Origin: JBCCQH01 sp039024435
Lineage (GTDB): Bacteria > Bacteroidota > Bacteroidia > J057 > JADKCL01
Assembly (NCBI GenBank): GCA_039024435.1
Contig: JBCCQH010000021.1
Span: forward strand, 14,944 to 78,943
DNA length: 64,000 nt
Direction of reading: 5' to 3'
The notes beneath the pieces are model-generated. The model saw nothing but the letters and a program-made list of their open reading frames with translations. It ran no database searches and was not told where the DNA came from. Positions 26,896-35,833 of this stretch are shown piece after piece (the first letter of the stretch is position 1; each line of letters begins with the position of its first letter). A program made the position numbers and the translations under genes.

Positions 26896-29556
26896 ATGTT
26901 AGTCACTGGTCGCTACCTCCTCATGGTTCTGATGCTCGTTGCGTTGCGGACCCACGCCGCCGAATTCCCGCCGGGGTACGTCGGGGAGTTGATTACCGAT
27001 GCCCTCAATTCGCCCACGGCAATTGCAGTGGCCCCCGATGGCCGTATCTTCGTCACCGAAAAAGGGGGCACCGTTCGGGTCATCGAAAGTGGGACTTTGC
27101 TGCCCGATCCCTTGTTGGTGTTGGCGGTCGATGAATTCGGTGAGCGCGGTCTGGGCAGCATCCTGCTGGATCCAGAATTCGATCAGAACGGCTACTTGTA
27201 CGTTTACTATACCGTCGCCGGGCAGGAGCGCAACCGCATTAGCCGGTTCACCGTGAACGGCAACCGGGCCATTCCCGGAAGTGAATTTGTCTTGCTGGAT
27301 CTGACGCCCCTCGCCAGCACGATCCACAATGGTGGGGCGATGCGCTGGGGAGCCGACGGCAAACTCTACGTGGCGACCGGGGAAGGGGCCCGTACCGAAA
27401 ACTCCCAGCAGATGGACAATGAGCTGGGCAAAGTATTGCGACTCAATCCGGATGGCAGCATTCCCCCGGACAATCCTTTTTTCAGTACAGCGACCGGGCG
27501 AGGCCGCGCGATCTACGCCTTGGGATTGCGCAATCCCTTTACTTTTGACATCGATCCGGTCAGTGGCCGGATGTTTGCCAACGACGTCGGATTGAGTGAT
27601 TGGGAAGAGGTCAATGAAATCTTTGCCGGCAGAAACTACGGTTGGCCCATCGTGGAAGGCTATTTGCAGGGACAAATCCCGCCCGCCAGCTACGAAGATC
27701 CATTGTTTGCCTATTCCCACGACGTGGGCTGCGCGGTGGTGGGCGGACTGGCCTACAACTATCCGGAATCGGTCTACCCGGCGGAGATCCAGAACCATTA
27801 CCTCTTCGCCGATTTTTGCTGGGGAGTCATTTCGATGATTGACCTGAGCACGAATCAGGTCAGCGATACCTTTGCCACCCGGGTGGCCGACCTTTCTCAC
27901 CTCACGGCCGATCCCAATACCGGGGAAATACTCTACTGTGAGATCTACTCAGGAAAACTGTGGCGGGTACGCTACCTCGGGACGGGAGCCCCTTTCATTT
28001 CTGAGAACCCGGCGGATGTTTTGGTGGCAGAAGGGGAAGCGGCTCATTTTGCATTGGAAGCGGTGGCGAGTGATCCCCTCAGCTACGCTTGGTTCCGTGA
28101 TGGCAGCCCGATATCTGGGGCCGACAGCACGGAATTGACCTTGCTGGGCCTCAGCCTTGCGGATTCGGGTGCGGCGATATTTTGCCGGGTCAGCAACGCC
28201 AGTGGGACGGTCGATAGCGACACCGTCACTCTGAATGTCACCGCCAATCAGCGTCCTTTGGTGAGCATTGAGCGCCCGCTCCCCGGTCGGACCTACCGCG
28301 CCGGGGACACAATTTGGTTTTCCGGAGAAGCCGTTGACCCTGAGGATGGTCCGTTGGCGGTCCACCACCTCCGCTGGAAAGTCGATTTTCACCACGCTAC
28401 CCACACGCATCCGGTCATCGCCTCGGCAATCGTCCCGGACTCGGGCTATTTCGTACCGCCCCCCATCGGGGAAACGGACACCAACGTCTGGTACCGAATC
28501 GAAGCCATCGCCACGGATGGCCTCGGTTTTCCCGGGCACAGTGCAGTGGAGGTCTTTCCCGCGTACAGCCAAGTGCAGTTCCAAACCCTTCCCCCGGGAC
28601 TGGAATTGACCCTGGACGGTGGGGGGGTGACTGCCCCCTACGACCTTACCGCCGTCACCGGGACGATCCGCACGCTGGGAGCACCGCGGGTGCAGATCCG
28701 CCGCGATTCCCTGTTTGAGTTTGTCGCTTGGGAACCAGAGTCGGATTTGGAATTTGATTTTGTGTTGGCACCGGAGGCGGAAAGCTACACCGCCCGCTAC
28801 CGCTACCGAGAACCTTTTGTCCTCGGGCAGGGAGATGGCCTCAGGGGTGATTATTTCAACAATGTTACCCTGGAGGGGGATCCGCGGTACACCCAAATCG
28901 ATCCGGAGGTGAATTTTCGCTACGAATGGGAAGCGCCGGTAAACCTTCCTTGGCCGGTGCCCCAGGAATTTGGGCGGGACTCTTTTGCGACGCGTTGGAC
29001 GGGGGACTTGTTGGCGCCGGCTTCCGGGATCTACACGTTTTATTTGGATTACGATGACCGGGTGCGCTTCACCCTCAACGATGTCGTGCTGGTGGATCGC
29101 TTTGCGGACTTTGGCGGGACGGATTCGGTGCGGATCGTCTTGCAAAGTGGAGTGCGCTATGCCCTTGTGCTAGAATACGCGGAGGTACAATTCACGTCGC
29201 GGATGATATTTTCCTGGCAACCGCCCTTTTTTGCCCGGACCGTCGTGCCCCAAAGTCAACTGTACTCGGAAAATGTCATCGGGGTGCCGCCGACCTCGCC
29301 TTACGATTCGAGTTTCGTATATCCAGTGCCGCTTCAGGACCAGATGTACGTAGCGATGCACGAGGTAGAAAGTGAAGATTGGGTGGAGGTGACGATTCAC
29401 GATGCCCTGGGGCGCCTCGTCAAGCAAGCCGAGGTCTACGTGTCGGTGTTCCAACCGGGGATATTGGACATTCGGGAACTGCGGGGCAACCAACTTTACT
29501 TAATTACCTTGTTCAATGGTGGTCGAGTCACCAAAATTAAAGCCATGAAATATTGA
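26896..29556 (+). CDS. Secreted PQQ-type sugar dehydrogenase with Ig-like, PA14 and T9SS domains
   Basis: ATG at 26896 begins a signal peptide (GRYLLMVLMLVALRTHA); a GTG at 26827 would give a non-export leader. In the 886-residue protein, residues about 25-375 form a glucose/sorbosone dehydrogenase beta-propeller (NGGAMRWGADGKLYVATGEG, GLRNPFTFDIDP, NYGWPIVEGY). An Ig-like domain follows (about 380-460), then further beta modules, a PA14 domain near 655-785 (GLRGDYFNN, FATRWTGDLLAPASGIYTFY) and a C-terminal type IX sorting domain. It should oxidise sugars outside the cell or bind glycans through PA14. Single gene. Confidence 0.92.
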   Translation: MLVTGRYLLMVLMLVALRTHAAEFPPGYVGELITDALNSPTAIAVAPDGRIFVTEKGGTVRVIESGTLLPDPLLVLAVDEFGERGLGSILLDPEFDQNGYLYVYYTVAGQERNRISRFTVNGNRAIPGSEFVLLDLTPLASTIHNGGAMRWGADGKLYVATGEGARTENSQQMDNELGKVLRLNPDGSIPPDNPFFSTATGRGRAIYALGLRNPFTFDIDPVSGRMFANDVGLSDWEEVNEIFAGRNYGWPIVEGYLQGQIPPASYEDPLFAYSHDVGCAVVGGLAYNYPESVYPAEIQNHYLFADFCWGVISMIDLSTNQVSDTFATRVADLSHLTADPNTGEILYCEIYSGKLWRVRYLGTGAPFISENPADVLVAEGEAAHFALEAVASDPLSYAWFRDGSPISGADSTELTLLGLSLADSGAAIFCRVSNASGTVDSDTVTLNVTANQRPLVSIERPLPGRTYRAGDTIWFSGEAVDPEDGPLAVHHLRWKVDFHHATHTHPVIASAIVPDSGYFVPPPIGETDTNVWYRIEAIATDGLGFPGHSAVEVFPAYSQVQFQTLPPGLELTLDGGGVTAPYDLTAVTGTIRTLGAPRVQIRRDSLFEFVAWEPESDLEFDFVLAPEAESYTARYRYREPFVLGQGDGLRGDYFNNVTLEGDPRYTQIDPEVNFRYEWEAPVNLPWPVPQEFGRDSFATRWTGDLLAPASGIYTFYLDYDDRVRFTLNDVVLVDRFADFGGTDSVRIVLQSGVRYALVLEYAEVQFTSRMIFSWQPPFFARTVVPQSQLYSENVIGVPPTSPYDSSFVYPVPLQDQMYVAMHEVESEDWVEVTIHDALGRLVKQAEVYVSVFQPGILDIRELRGNQLYLITLFNGGRVTKIKAMKY

Positions 29557-30058
29557 AGGGAAGGCGTGAAGGGGAGAAGATTCTGAGAGCGGCCGGTCCT
29601 GGGATCAATACTGCGGGATTTTGCATTTGGGTTTTGTAGTTCGCCGATAGGGATTCAGCGAAGATAAATAAGGAATGTTTGCTATGTTGTAACGCTATGT
29701 TCTCCTGCAGCTCGTCCCGGGGGCCGGCTTGGTGCTCTCTAGTAGTTTGGCTCTGCTAAGTTGGAAGTGCAGATGCAATTTGTTATTAGCTATGTTGGTT
29801 GGTGTTCAAAGATCTTGTCATCACGCGGGTCGGTCAGAAAAGTATCAACAACATAAACCGTTTATCTGAACTGTCGTTTCGCTCCTGTCGATTAACAACT
29901 AGAGCAAAAGTACCCGTGTGAATCATAATGCTTTAGCAATTTAGGAGGATAATGTCCAAACAGGAAACTGGATTTCTTTTCGAATTCCGGGCAAATCTAA
30001 CTATCTTAAAGCGTTGCACCCTGAAAAACAGCATGATAGCCATTAACACGCATTACAA
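29557..30058. other. Intergenic region, no gene seen
   Basis: The 502-bp gap between two rightward genes shows no supported ORF, strong hairpin or recognised repeat. The promoter of the helical-protein gene should lie in its right half. Confidence 0.45.
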
Positions 30059-31555
30059 ATGAGAGCGCGAGAACTCTACGCTATAATCGCCAGCCTTAGT
30101 TTGAAGGAACGGGAATACGTGTCTGCGCAGGTCAATGCGTCCGAAAATGGCGCGGATCTGCGGCAAATTTTCGACTACGCCGCCGAGCATTCGGACCCTT
30201 CCCGCAAAGAAATCAGCCAGGGAACCAAATTGTCGGCGCGGCGCATCTCCGAACTTTTGCCGTGCCTGATTCATTTGGTGGTCAAAGGGCTCGGCCATTG
30301 TGAACCCGATGACCGGACGACTTTGGAACTGGCACTCAATACGGCGCAAAAGCTAATGTTGCGGCTGGAAAATGCGGCGGCGGTCGCCATTTTGCAGTCG
30401 GCATTTGCCCAGGCCCAGGCCCAGGAGCGCTACCGCCTCATGCTGCGGGCCCAAGAAATCGCCGGCATGCTCTCCGAGCCGGTCACTTTAGCCGGACCGG
30501 GCGCCACCGAAATCACCGCTCACCTGCGGACCATCAATGAATTGCAGTCCTTGAAGGCGGTCATTGACCAAGCCAAAGTCGCCAGCACCGAACAGCGCCA
30601 CCGCATTGTCCGGGAGACCAGCAATTCGTCGATCATGCGAGGTGGGGTGCCCCAGGATAGCCTCTCCGCCAAAGCTCTGTACCTGGCCATCCGCACCCGG
30701 ATGCTCGTGTACTCCGGACAGTACAGCTCCGCCACGGAAAACCAAGGTTTACTGGTCGATTTGCTGACCGAACACCCCTGGTTGTGCGCGCTGCCCGAAT
30801 ACCACCTCCTCAAGGAAATCAACCCCTACGTCGGTTTGTTGATGGCCACCGAGGACCACGTGCGCGCCGAACAACTGATTTTCCGGGTGGGCAACTTCCA
30901 AACGGAGTTCCCCCGCATCGAACTATTAAAATGGAATCAGCTCTATCCGCTGCGCCTGACTTCGGCCCTCGCTGACGGGGACCTCGGCAAGGGGGACTAT
31001 GCCATGGAGGAGATGCTGCGGCTCTATCGGGAGAAAAAGAAGCTGTTTTCCGAGCAAAATATCAATCGGGGGCTGTATTACATCGCGTACTATCTAATCG
31101 CCAAAGGCGACGTTGACGGCGCCCGGCGGACCGTGGCTCGAATGCTCCGCAATGGAGGCTCGGCCGCATTTATGCCTTTTTACCTCCCGATGGCAAAAAT
31201 CTTGTCGGCGGTGATCGATTTTGAATCCGGCGAATGGGATGACCTCAGCATGAAAATCAAGAACTTTCGCCAGACCAAAGCCTTCCGGGAAAGCCCGTTT
31301 TACCGCCTGATTTTGAACCTGCTGTCTAAACTCACCTACCTCAAGTCCGATTTGCAGCGGTACGAAACGCTGAAAGTGGCTTACGACGAGGCCATGGCGA
31401 TGCAGGAAAATAGCGCACACGCAGCCTATTTCACGTTTTTTGACCTGCCCCGTTGGGTACAGTCGAAGCAAAAACAGGTATCCATGATCGAAATCTTCCG
31501 ATCAAGCACGGATATCGAACCCGGCGCAGTTCGCTCAGTGGCAAATGGTGATTGA
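30059..31555 (+). CDS. Helical cytoplasmic protein of unknown function
   Basis: This 498-residue protein has no signal peptide or membrane span and is nearly all alpha-helical. The N-terminal 80 residues (LYAIIASLSLKEREYVSAQV, EISQGTKLSARRISELLPCL) could be a small helical or HTH-like module. The rest reads like TPR-type helical hairpins (GDLGKGDYAMEEMLRLYRE, AKGDVDGARRTVARML). I recognise no named family. It stands alone, flanked by gaps of 502 and 138 bp. Confidence 0.75.
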   Translation: MRARELYAIIASLSLKEREYVSAQVNASENGADLRQIFDYAAEHSDPSRKEISQGTKLSARRISELLPCLIHLVVKGLGHCEPDDRTTLELALNTAQKLMLRLENAAAVAILQSAFAQAQAQERYRLMLRAQEIAGMLSEPVTLAGPGATEITAHLRTINELQSLKAVIDQAKVASTEQRHRIVRETSNSSIMRGGVPQDSLSAKALYLAIRTRMLVYSGQYSSATENQGLLVDLLTEHPWLCALPEYHLLKEINPYVGLLMATEDHVRAEQLIFRVGNFQTEFPRIELLKWNQLYPLRLTSALADGDLGKGDYAMEEMLRLYREKKKLFSEQNINRGLYYIAYYLIAKGDVDGARRTVARMLRNGGSAAFMPFYLPMAKILSAVIDFESGEWDDLSMKIKNFRQTKAFRESPFYRLILNLLSKLTYLKSDLQRYETLKVAYDEAMAMQENSAHAAYFTFFDLPRWVQSKQKQVSMIEIFRSSTDIEPGAVRSVANGD

Positions 31556-31693
31556 ATCAATTCCCCACCAAGCAACTGCGTGGAGATGGCGGCTCAGTCC
31601 CCTTTCCCGTTCGGGACAATCGTTTTCAAAAATTGCTTAACAAATCGAATTCCGGGTGGATGAGGCAAGGAGATCAACCTTTCGGAAGAAAGA

Positions 31694-31975
31694 TCAGAGT
31701 TCGGAAATCACGACCGAAATGACCGGGTTGCCGTCGGCATCCAGGAGGCGCACTTCGTGGGCACCATTGGCGGCGGGCAAAATTGCGGCTTCGCCGCGGT
31801 TGTAGCAATCTTCGAGTTCTTGGTAAGATACGCCGGTGCGATCAGCAGCCTCATGGAGGATGGCGGACTCTTTTTCAGTAACGGAACTGGCAACGGAAGA
31901 CGGATTGGTGATCGGGCCGGCAATTGCGAGGGTACCGGCAAAAATTACGGCAAATAAAATGCTGAAACGTTTCAT
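31694..31975 (-). CDS. Small secreted protein, local three-copy family
   Basis: ATG at 31975 gives 93 residues with a clear signal peptide (MKRFSILFAVIFAGTLAIAG); longer in-frame starts upstream lack one. The mature part holds SAILHEAADRTG, LEDCYNRGEAAI and a terminal strand PVISVVISEL, matching the layout of the products at 26420-26737 and 46475-46759. Function unknown. The protein is acidic and about 70 residues after export. Confidence 0.68.
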   Translation of the reverse strand: MKRFSILFAVIFAGTLAIAGPITNPSSVASSVTEKESAILHEAADRTGVSYQELEDCYNRGEAAILPAANGAHEVRLLDADGNPVISVVISEL

Positions 31976-32377
31976 TACGCTTGAAATATGTTGTTGATAC
32001 ACTAAAAACCCGAAGAAACTGTATTCGGGCGGAATCAAGATACAAAATTTTGCGCGTGCGTACGCGAGCGCGGTGAGAATCAGCGCTGTGAAAACGAAAA
32101 CTGCATTGCCGAAGGCAAGATCGGATCTTTCATCAACGGCATTTACCCATCGATGAGTCGGCTGGATTTTAAGGTAAACAAGTTGCCCTCCAATCGTGGA
32201 GGGCAACCCGGAAAAAAGCTATTTATCCCAAAATGGTAATCGAACGCTTGGTTGGGGGAGTGCTTTGCCCGAAAAAATCCGCGGATTTTCTGGGAGTTTG
32301 AGCGGCGAGGTTAAAGTTTTCGACCGTTTACCGGCTTTTCCTCGTGCTCGGCTGCGTGGTTCAGAGAACCCGGCAGT
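31976..32377. other. Intergenic region with two hairpins
   Basis: The 402-bp gap contains a short hairpin CCCGAA/TTCGGG at 32009-32028, just upstream of the small secreted-protein gene, and a perfect 11-bp stem at 32182-32207. No gene is supported. Confidence 0.5.
32182..32207 (-). terminator. Perfect 11-bp hairpin downstream of the repeat-rich secreted protein
   Basis: Arms 32182-32192 and 32197-32207 are exact reverse complements with a 4-nt ATCG loop. It lies 170 bp after the stop of the leftward gene; only a weak T-rich tract follows on the minus strand. Confidence 0.5.
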
Positions 32378-33847
32378 TTAGAAGTAGCACTCGTTGCAAT
32401 AATCGTAGTCCCAGACTTGCTGTCTTTGGACGACGCGCCAGCTCCAGTAGCCATCGATCCAGCGGTTGCAACCGTTGACCCAGGCGTAGTAACCGGGGAC
32501 CCAGGTGCGGCGTTCTACGACGCGCCACCAGAACGTACCACAGTCACTTTGGAGGATGACGACGCGCCGGTTGCGGCGGGGTACGATATTGACGACTTGG
32601 CAACCTGGATTGAGGAAGGGATAGACCAGCGTAAAGTTGACACCTCCCCAAAACCCATTGTAGCAAAATCCGTTGTTGACATTGCCACCAAAGTGGTTGA
32701 AGTAATCGTAATAGCCGTAGCTCTGGAAGTTGTTGCAGGACTGCTGGGTCCAGGTCCAGCCGTTGTTGAAGCCATTGTTGATGTGGATGCCGCCTCCGCC
32801 ATTGAAGCCGGTTCCACCGCCACCGTTAATGCCGATGCCACCACCGTTGCCGTTGTGGCCGTGACCACCGCCACCATTGTGGCCGATGCCACCACTGCCA
32901 CCGGTACCGCCGCTGGGCGGACGGGGACCACCGTTGACTCCGATGGTGCCACCATTGGTGACGGGATCGAGTCCACCGGATCCACTGTGGGGTCCACCAC
33001 CGGCGGTCACTACGCCACCGCTGGTGATCGGCCCTCCACTGCCACCACCGGTTTCGGTGACTTCAATGTTGTCAAAGGGAACGTGATCGGATCCGGGGGG
33101 CGGGCCTTCCGGACCGTATCCGCCACGCGGTACGCTGCCATTGCTCGGGCGACCGGGCGTCGAGATGTATTCCGGACGGGTGCCCGGTCGTACGGCAGGC
33201 CGCGGCGTGGAAGTTACGGCGCGGGGATTGGTCTGGGGGCTGATTGCCGGGCGCGTACCGGGACGGGTACTCGGTCGAACTGAAGGTCGCGTACTCGGGC
33301 GGGTGCTCGGACGTACTGCCGGGCGCGTACTGGGCCGGGTACTCGGACGTACCGAGGGCCGCGTAGTCGGGCGGGTACTTGGTCGCACCGCTGGGCGCGT
33401 ACTCGGGCGGGTGCTCGGACGTACTGCTGGGCGCGTAGTCGGGCGGGTACTTGGACGTACTGCCGGGCGCGTACTCGGGCGGGTGCTCGGACGTACTGCG
33501 GGCCGCGTAGTCGGGCGGGTACTTGGTCGCACCGCTGGCCGGGTACTTGGGCGTACTGCCGGGCGCGTACTGGGCCGGGTGCTTGGACGTACCGAAGGTC
33601 GGCTTGCGGGTCGCGGCGTGGGCCGCGAAGTCGATGCCGAGCGCGATGGGCGCGCAGCGGGACGTGTCGCCCGGGGGGCCGGTCGGCTGGTCGAACGCGC
33701 GGGCTGGCTGCGGCCAACACTGCGGGACGAATTGGATCGCTTGACCGAACTCTTTCCGCCACTGTTGCGGGAGAATCCCTGGCCCACCGCAAAATGGGCC
33801 AGGAAACATAGACTCAAGGTGAAAATTATGGTGTATTTCGCTTTCAT
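32378..33847 (-). CDS. Secreted low-complexity protein with WXXGXW-like C-terminus
   Basis: The 489-residue protein starts with a signal peptide (TIIFTLSLCFLAHFAVGQG). Residues about 60-215 are an Arg/Pro/Ser/Thr repeat built from RPSTRP, RPAVRP and RPTTRP words. Residues about 220-360 are rich in Gly, Asn and His (GGGGIHINN-like). The C-terminal 130 residues contain QSDCGTFWWRVVE, WVPGYYAWVNGCNRWIDGYW and a final Cys-containing tail. The C-terminal motif resembles WXXGXW repeats and is shared with the next gene upstream, 27 bp away, so the two are tandem paralogues. It may be a surface or matrix polymer; no enzyme motif is seen. Confidence 0.75.
   Translation of the reverse strand: MKAKYTIIFTLSLCFLAHFAVGQGFSRNSGGKSSVKRSNSSRSVGRSQPARSTSRPAPRATRPAARPSRSASTSRPTPRPASRPSVRPSTRPSTRPAVRPSTRPAVRPSTRPTTRPAVRPSTRPSTRPAVRPSTRPTTRPAVRPSTRPSTRPAVRPSTRPTTRPSVRPSTRPSTRPAVRPSTRPSTRPSVRPSTRPGTRPAISPQTNPRAVTSTPRPAVRPGTRPEYISTPGRPSNGSVPRGGYGPEGPPPGSDHVPFDNIEVTETGGGSGGPITSGGVVTAGGGPHSGSGGLDPVTNGGTIGVNGGPRPPSGGTGGSGGIGHNGGGGHGHNGNGGGIGINGGGGTGFNGGGGIHINNGFNNGWTWTQQSCNNFQSYGYYDYFNHFGGNVNNGFCYNGFWGGVNFTLVYPFLNPGCQVVNIVPRRNRRVVILQSDCGTFWWRVVERRTWVPGYYAWVNGCNRWIDGYWSWRVVQRQQVWDYDYCNECYF
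33245..33620 (-). repeat. Coding tandem repeat (RPxTRP units)
   Basis: Near-identical short units of 12 to 36 bp encode RPSTRP/RPAVRP/RPTTRP words. The strong periodicity also opens a long non-coding frame on the plus strand. Confidence 0.75.
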
Positions 33848-33874
33848 GATACCAGGATTCAGTAGGTTACAGAT

Positions 33875-34309
33875 TTACCATCCTCGACGACCGCGCGAGG
33901 CATAGACACGGGTACGGCTGGTGCAGCGCCAGTCATAGTAACCGGCAACGCGGCGACGGCAGCCATTGCGATAAACTACCCGCGGGGCGATCCAGCGAGG
34001 GCTTTCGACGAGGCGCCACTGGAAAGTGCCACAGTCGCTCCAGATGAAACGGACGCGCTGGCGGGGAGCCGGGGCGCAAGCGGCGTTGCCGCGGACCACA
34101 TTGCGGCGCACGACGACGTTGCGGCGGCCGCGTACGTGGCCTTGGTTGTAGCCGTAGTTGCCACCACGCGAATGGGTGACCACGCCGCCGGAATACGAAG
34201 TTCCGGTACTGTAGTTGTATCCACTTTCGACGTATCCGACTCCGCCTTGGGCTTGGGCGAAGGTGACTGAGGTAGCGAGGGCGGCGATGAGAATGATTAT
34301 ATGTTTCAT
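33875..34309 (-). CDS. Secreted paralogue sharing the DCGTF/WXXGXW-like domain
   Basis: ATG at 34309 yields 144 residues with a signal peptide (HIIILIAALATSVTFAQA). The middle is Gly/Tyr/Asn-rich and then Arg-rich (GRRNVVVRRNVV). The last 60 residues (WSDCGTFQWRLVE, NGCRRRVAGYYDWR) align with the C-terminus of the 489-residue neighbour: DCGTFxWRxVE, then W, then GCxR and GYYxW. The two leftward genes are 27 bp apart and likely co-transcribed. Function unknown. Confidence 0.72.
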   Translation of the reverse strand: MKHIIILIAALATSVTFAQAQGGVGYVESGYNYSTGTSYSGGVVTHSRGGNYGYNQGHVRGRRNVVVRRNVVRGNAACAPAPRQRVRFIWSDCGTFQWRLVESPRWIAPRVVYRNGCRRRVAGYYDWRCTSRTRVYASRGRRGW

Positions 34310-34358
34310 GATGAGTTTCCTTTCACTAAGTTTGTACATCTCCCATTAGCCAAGATTG

Positions 34359-35015
34359 ATGCCAAACTTTTCGCAATTCGAAATATTCTTAAAAAAATAT
34401 TTTTCCGAAGCAATCTCGCCGTCCCAACTCGAACAGTTTCGCTTGGCGTACGGAGCGTATTTGGAGTGGAACGAAAAGATCAATGTCATCTCCCGCAAAG
34501 ACATTGAAAACCTCGCCGAACGGCATTTTTTGCACAGTCTGGCCATCGCCAAAAGGTTGCGTTTTCTTCCGGGAACGCGGATTTTGGACGCAGGAACGGG
34601 GGGCGGCTTTCCCGGTATTCCCCTGGCGATTCTGTTTCCGGAAGCGAAGTTTCACCTGGTAGATTCGCGGCAAAAGAAGATCACCGTTGTCCGAAATATA
34701 GTACAGGCGGCCCGCTTGGATAATGTACAGTATAGTGTACAAAGAATTGAACAGCTTACTGAGCAATACGACTTCGTGGTGAGCCGGGCGGTGGCGGCTA
34801 TGGAAAAGTTTCTGCCCTGGGTCAAAAAACGCATCCACTGCCGCAGCCGCCATCCGGTGCGCAACGGTATCTTGTACCTGCGGGGTGGGGAGATCGAAGC
34901 GGAAATGAACGCCTTGGGCAAGCAAGCGGGACAGTGGAGCCTCACCCCGCTTTACGCCTGGTTTGATGAGGAATTTTTCGATTCGAAGTACCTGTTGGAG
35001 GTAAGTTTCTGTTGA
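34359..35015 (+). CDS. rsmG: 16S rRNA (guanine527-N7)-methyltransferase RsmG
   Basis: ATG at 34359 gives 218 residues; a TTG one codon earlier is possible. The SAM-binding core DAGTGGGFPGIPLAI lies near residue 70, preceded by NEKINVISRKDIENLAERHFLHSL in its usual place and followed by VSRAVAAMEKFL. These are diagnostic of RsmG (GidB), which adds N7-methyl to G527 of 16S rRNA using SAM. Length matches the family. It is separated from a small membrane-protein gene by 29 bp. Confidence 0.95.
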   Translation: MPNFSQFEIFLKKYFSEAISPSQLEQFRLAYGAYLEWNEKINVISRKDIENLAERHFLHSLAIAKRLRFLPGTRILDAGTGGGFPGIPLAILFPEAKFHLVDSRQKKITVVRNIVQAARLDNVQYSVQRIEQLTEQYDFVVSRAVAAMEKFLPWVKKRIHCRSRHPVRNGILYLRGGEIEAEMNALGKQAGQWSLTPLYAWFDEEFFDSKYLLEVSFC

Positions 35016-35044
35016 GGCTCCCCAAAAATGCCTATCATTGCGGT

Positions 35045-35470
35045 ATGTTGCGGCGCATTTTCCGGGCTTTTCAGGCGGTCATCGATTGGAAATGGGGGCT
35101 TCTCGGAGCGCTTTTCCTGGGGACGGTAGTTTTTTTCATCAATGCCGACCACGGATGGCAACACGGCCTTTCGGCGGGGATCAAGCAGGCACTCTACACC
35201 TTTTTCTTTGGGGGATTTGTGCTCAAGATTGGGGAACAACTTGTGACCAAACCCCGCAACCGCACCTTTGCGATCACCGCGGCCACCGTCGTCCCGTCGG
35301 TCATCGCGATCAGTGCCACCTTTGCCGTTCATTCGCTGCGCGGCACCCCGGAACCGCTCAATTCTACCCTGCCGACCATTGTTACCGCCGTACCCGCCTT
35401 CTTTGTGCTGGCCATCATCAAGGGCCGGCGGCGCTCCGCCCTCGCGGATAGCCGCCGGGTGGAGCCGTAG
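35045..35470 (+). CDS. Small integral membrane protein of unknown function
   Basis: ATG at 35045 gives 141 residues with three or four hydrophobic spans (WGLLGALFLGTVVFFI, ALYTFFFGGFVLKI, FAITAATVVPSVIAI, VTAVPAFFVLAII) and a positively charged tail. No family motif is recognised. It follows rsmG by 29 bp on the same strand and could be co-transcribed. Confidence 0.7.
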   Translation: MLRRIFRAFQAVIDWKWGLLGALFLGTVVFFINADHGWQHGLSAGIKQALYTFFFGGFVLKIGEQLVTKPRNRTFAITAATVVPSVIAISATFAVHSLRGTPEPLNSTLPTIVTAVPAFFVLAIIKGRRRSALADSRRVEP

Positions 35471-35833
35471 AGGAGGTTTGAAATGGGAATCGGTGATCGC
35501 AAAGCTCGCCCATCAATTTTATTGATCATCCCGGGAAATCAGCCCGGCCCTCAATGGTGCTGCTTCCGCGACTCACCACGCAAACGCGTAAATTAAGGCG
35601 CTTATGTCATTCACCCATGGGAAAGAGAGGGGGTGCGTCCGGACGTTGCTTTGTTTGGACCGCAAGCGATTGCGGGGATTCGACGCTTACCTGCGCTGCA
35701 ACCTTGCAGGATTGCGCTTCGACGCTTTCGTCGTGGACCGCCCTCCAAAATCGAGAAATTCGTTTGCCGACGCGCCGGCAAACGAATTTTCAAGAACCCG
35801 ATAAAAGGGTACACGTCGAACCTTGTTCCCGCC
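35471..35833. other. Intergenic region between convergent genes
   Basis: This 363-bp gap contains a perfect 14-bp inverted repeat at 35756-35789. Otherwise I see no gene or repeat. Confidence 0.5.
35756..35789. terminator. Perfect 14-bp inverted repeat, bidirectional terminator candidate
   Basis: Arms 35756-35769 and 35776-35789 are exact reverse complements with a 6-nt loop, starting AAATT and ending AATTT. It sits between the convergent membrane-protein and SDR genes. Confidence 0.6.

Noticed and set aside
33245..33620. CRISPR-like array
   Set aside because: The repeats are short, contiguous and in frame within a protein gene, with no unique spacers or cas genes.
33141..33905. Long plus-strand frame rich in GRVLGRT words
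   Set aside because: It is the antisense reading of the RPxTRP coding repeats; the minus-strand frame has a signal peptide and a conserved C-terminal domain.
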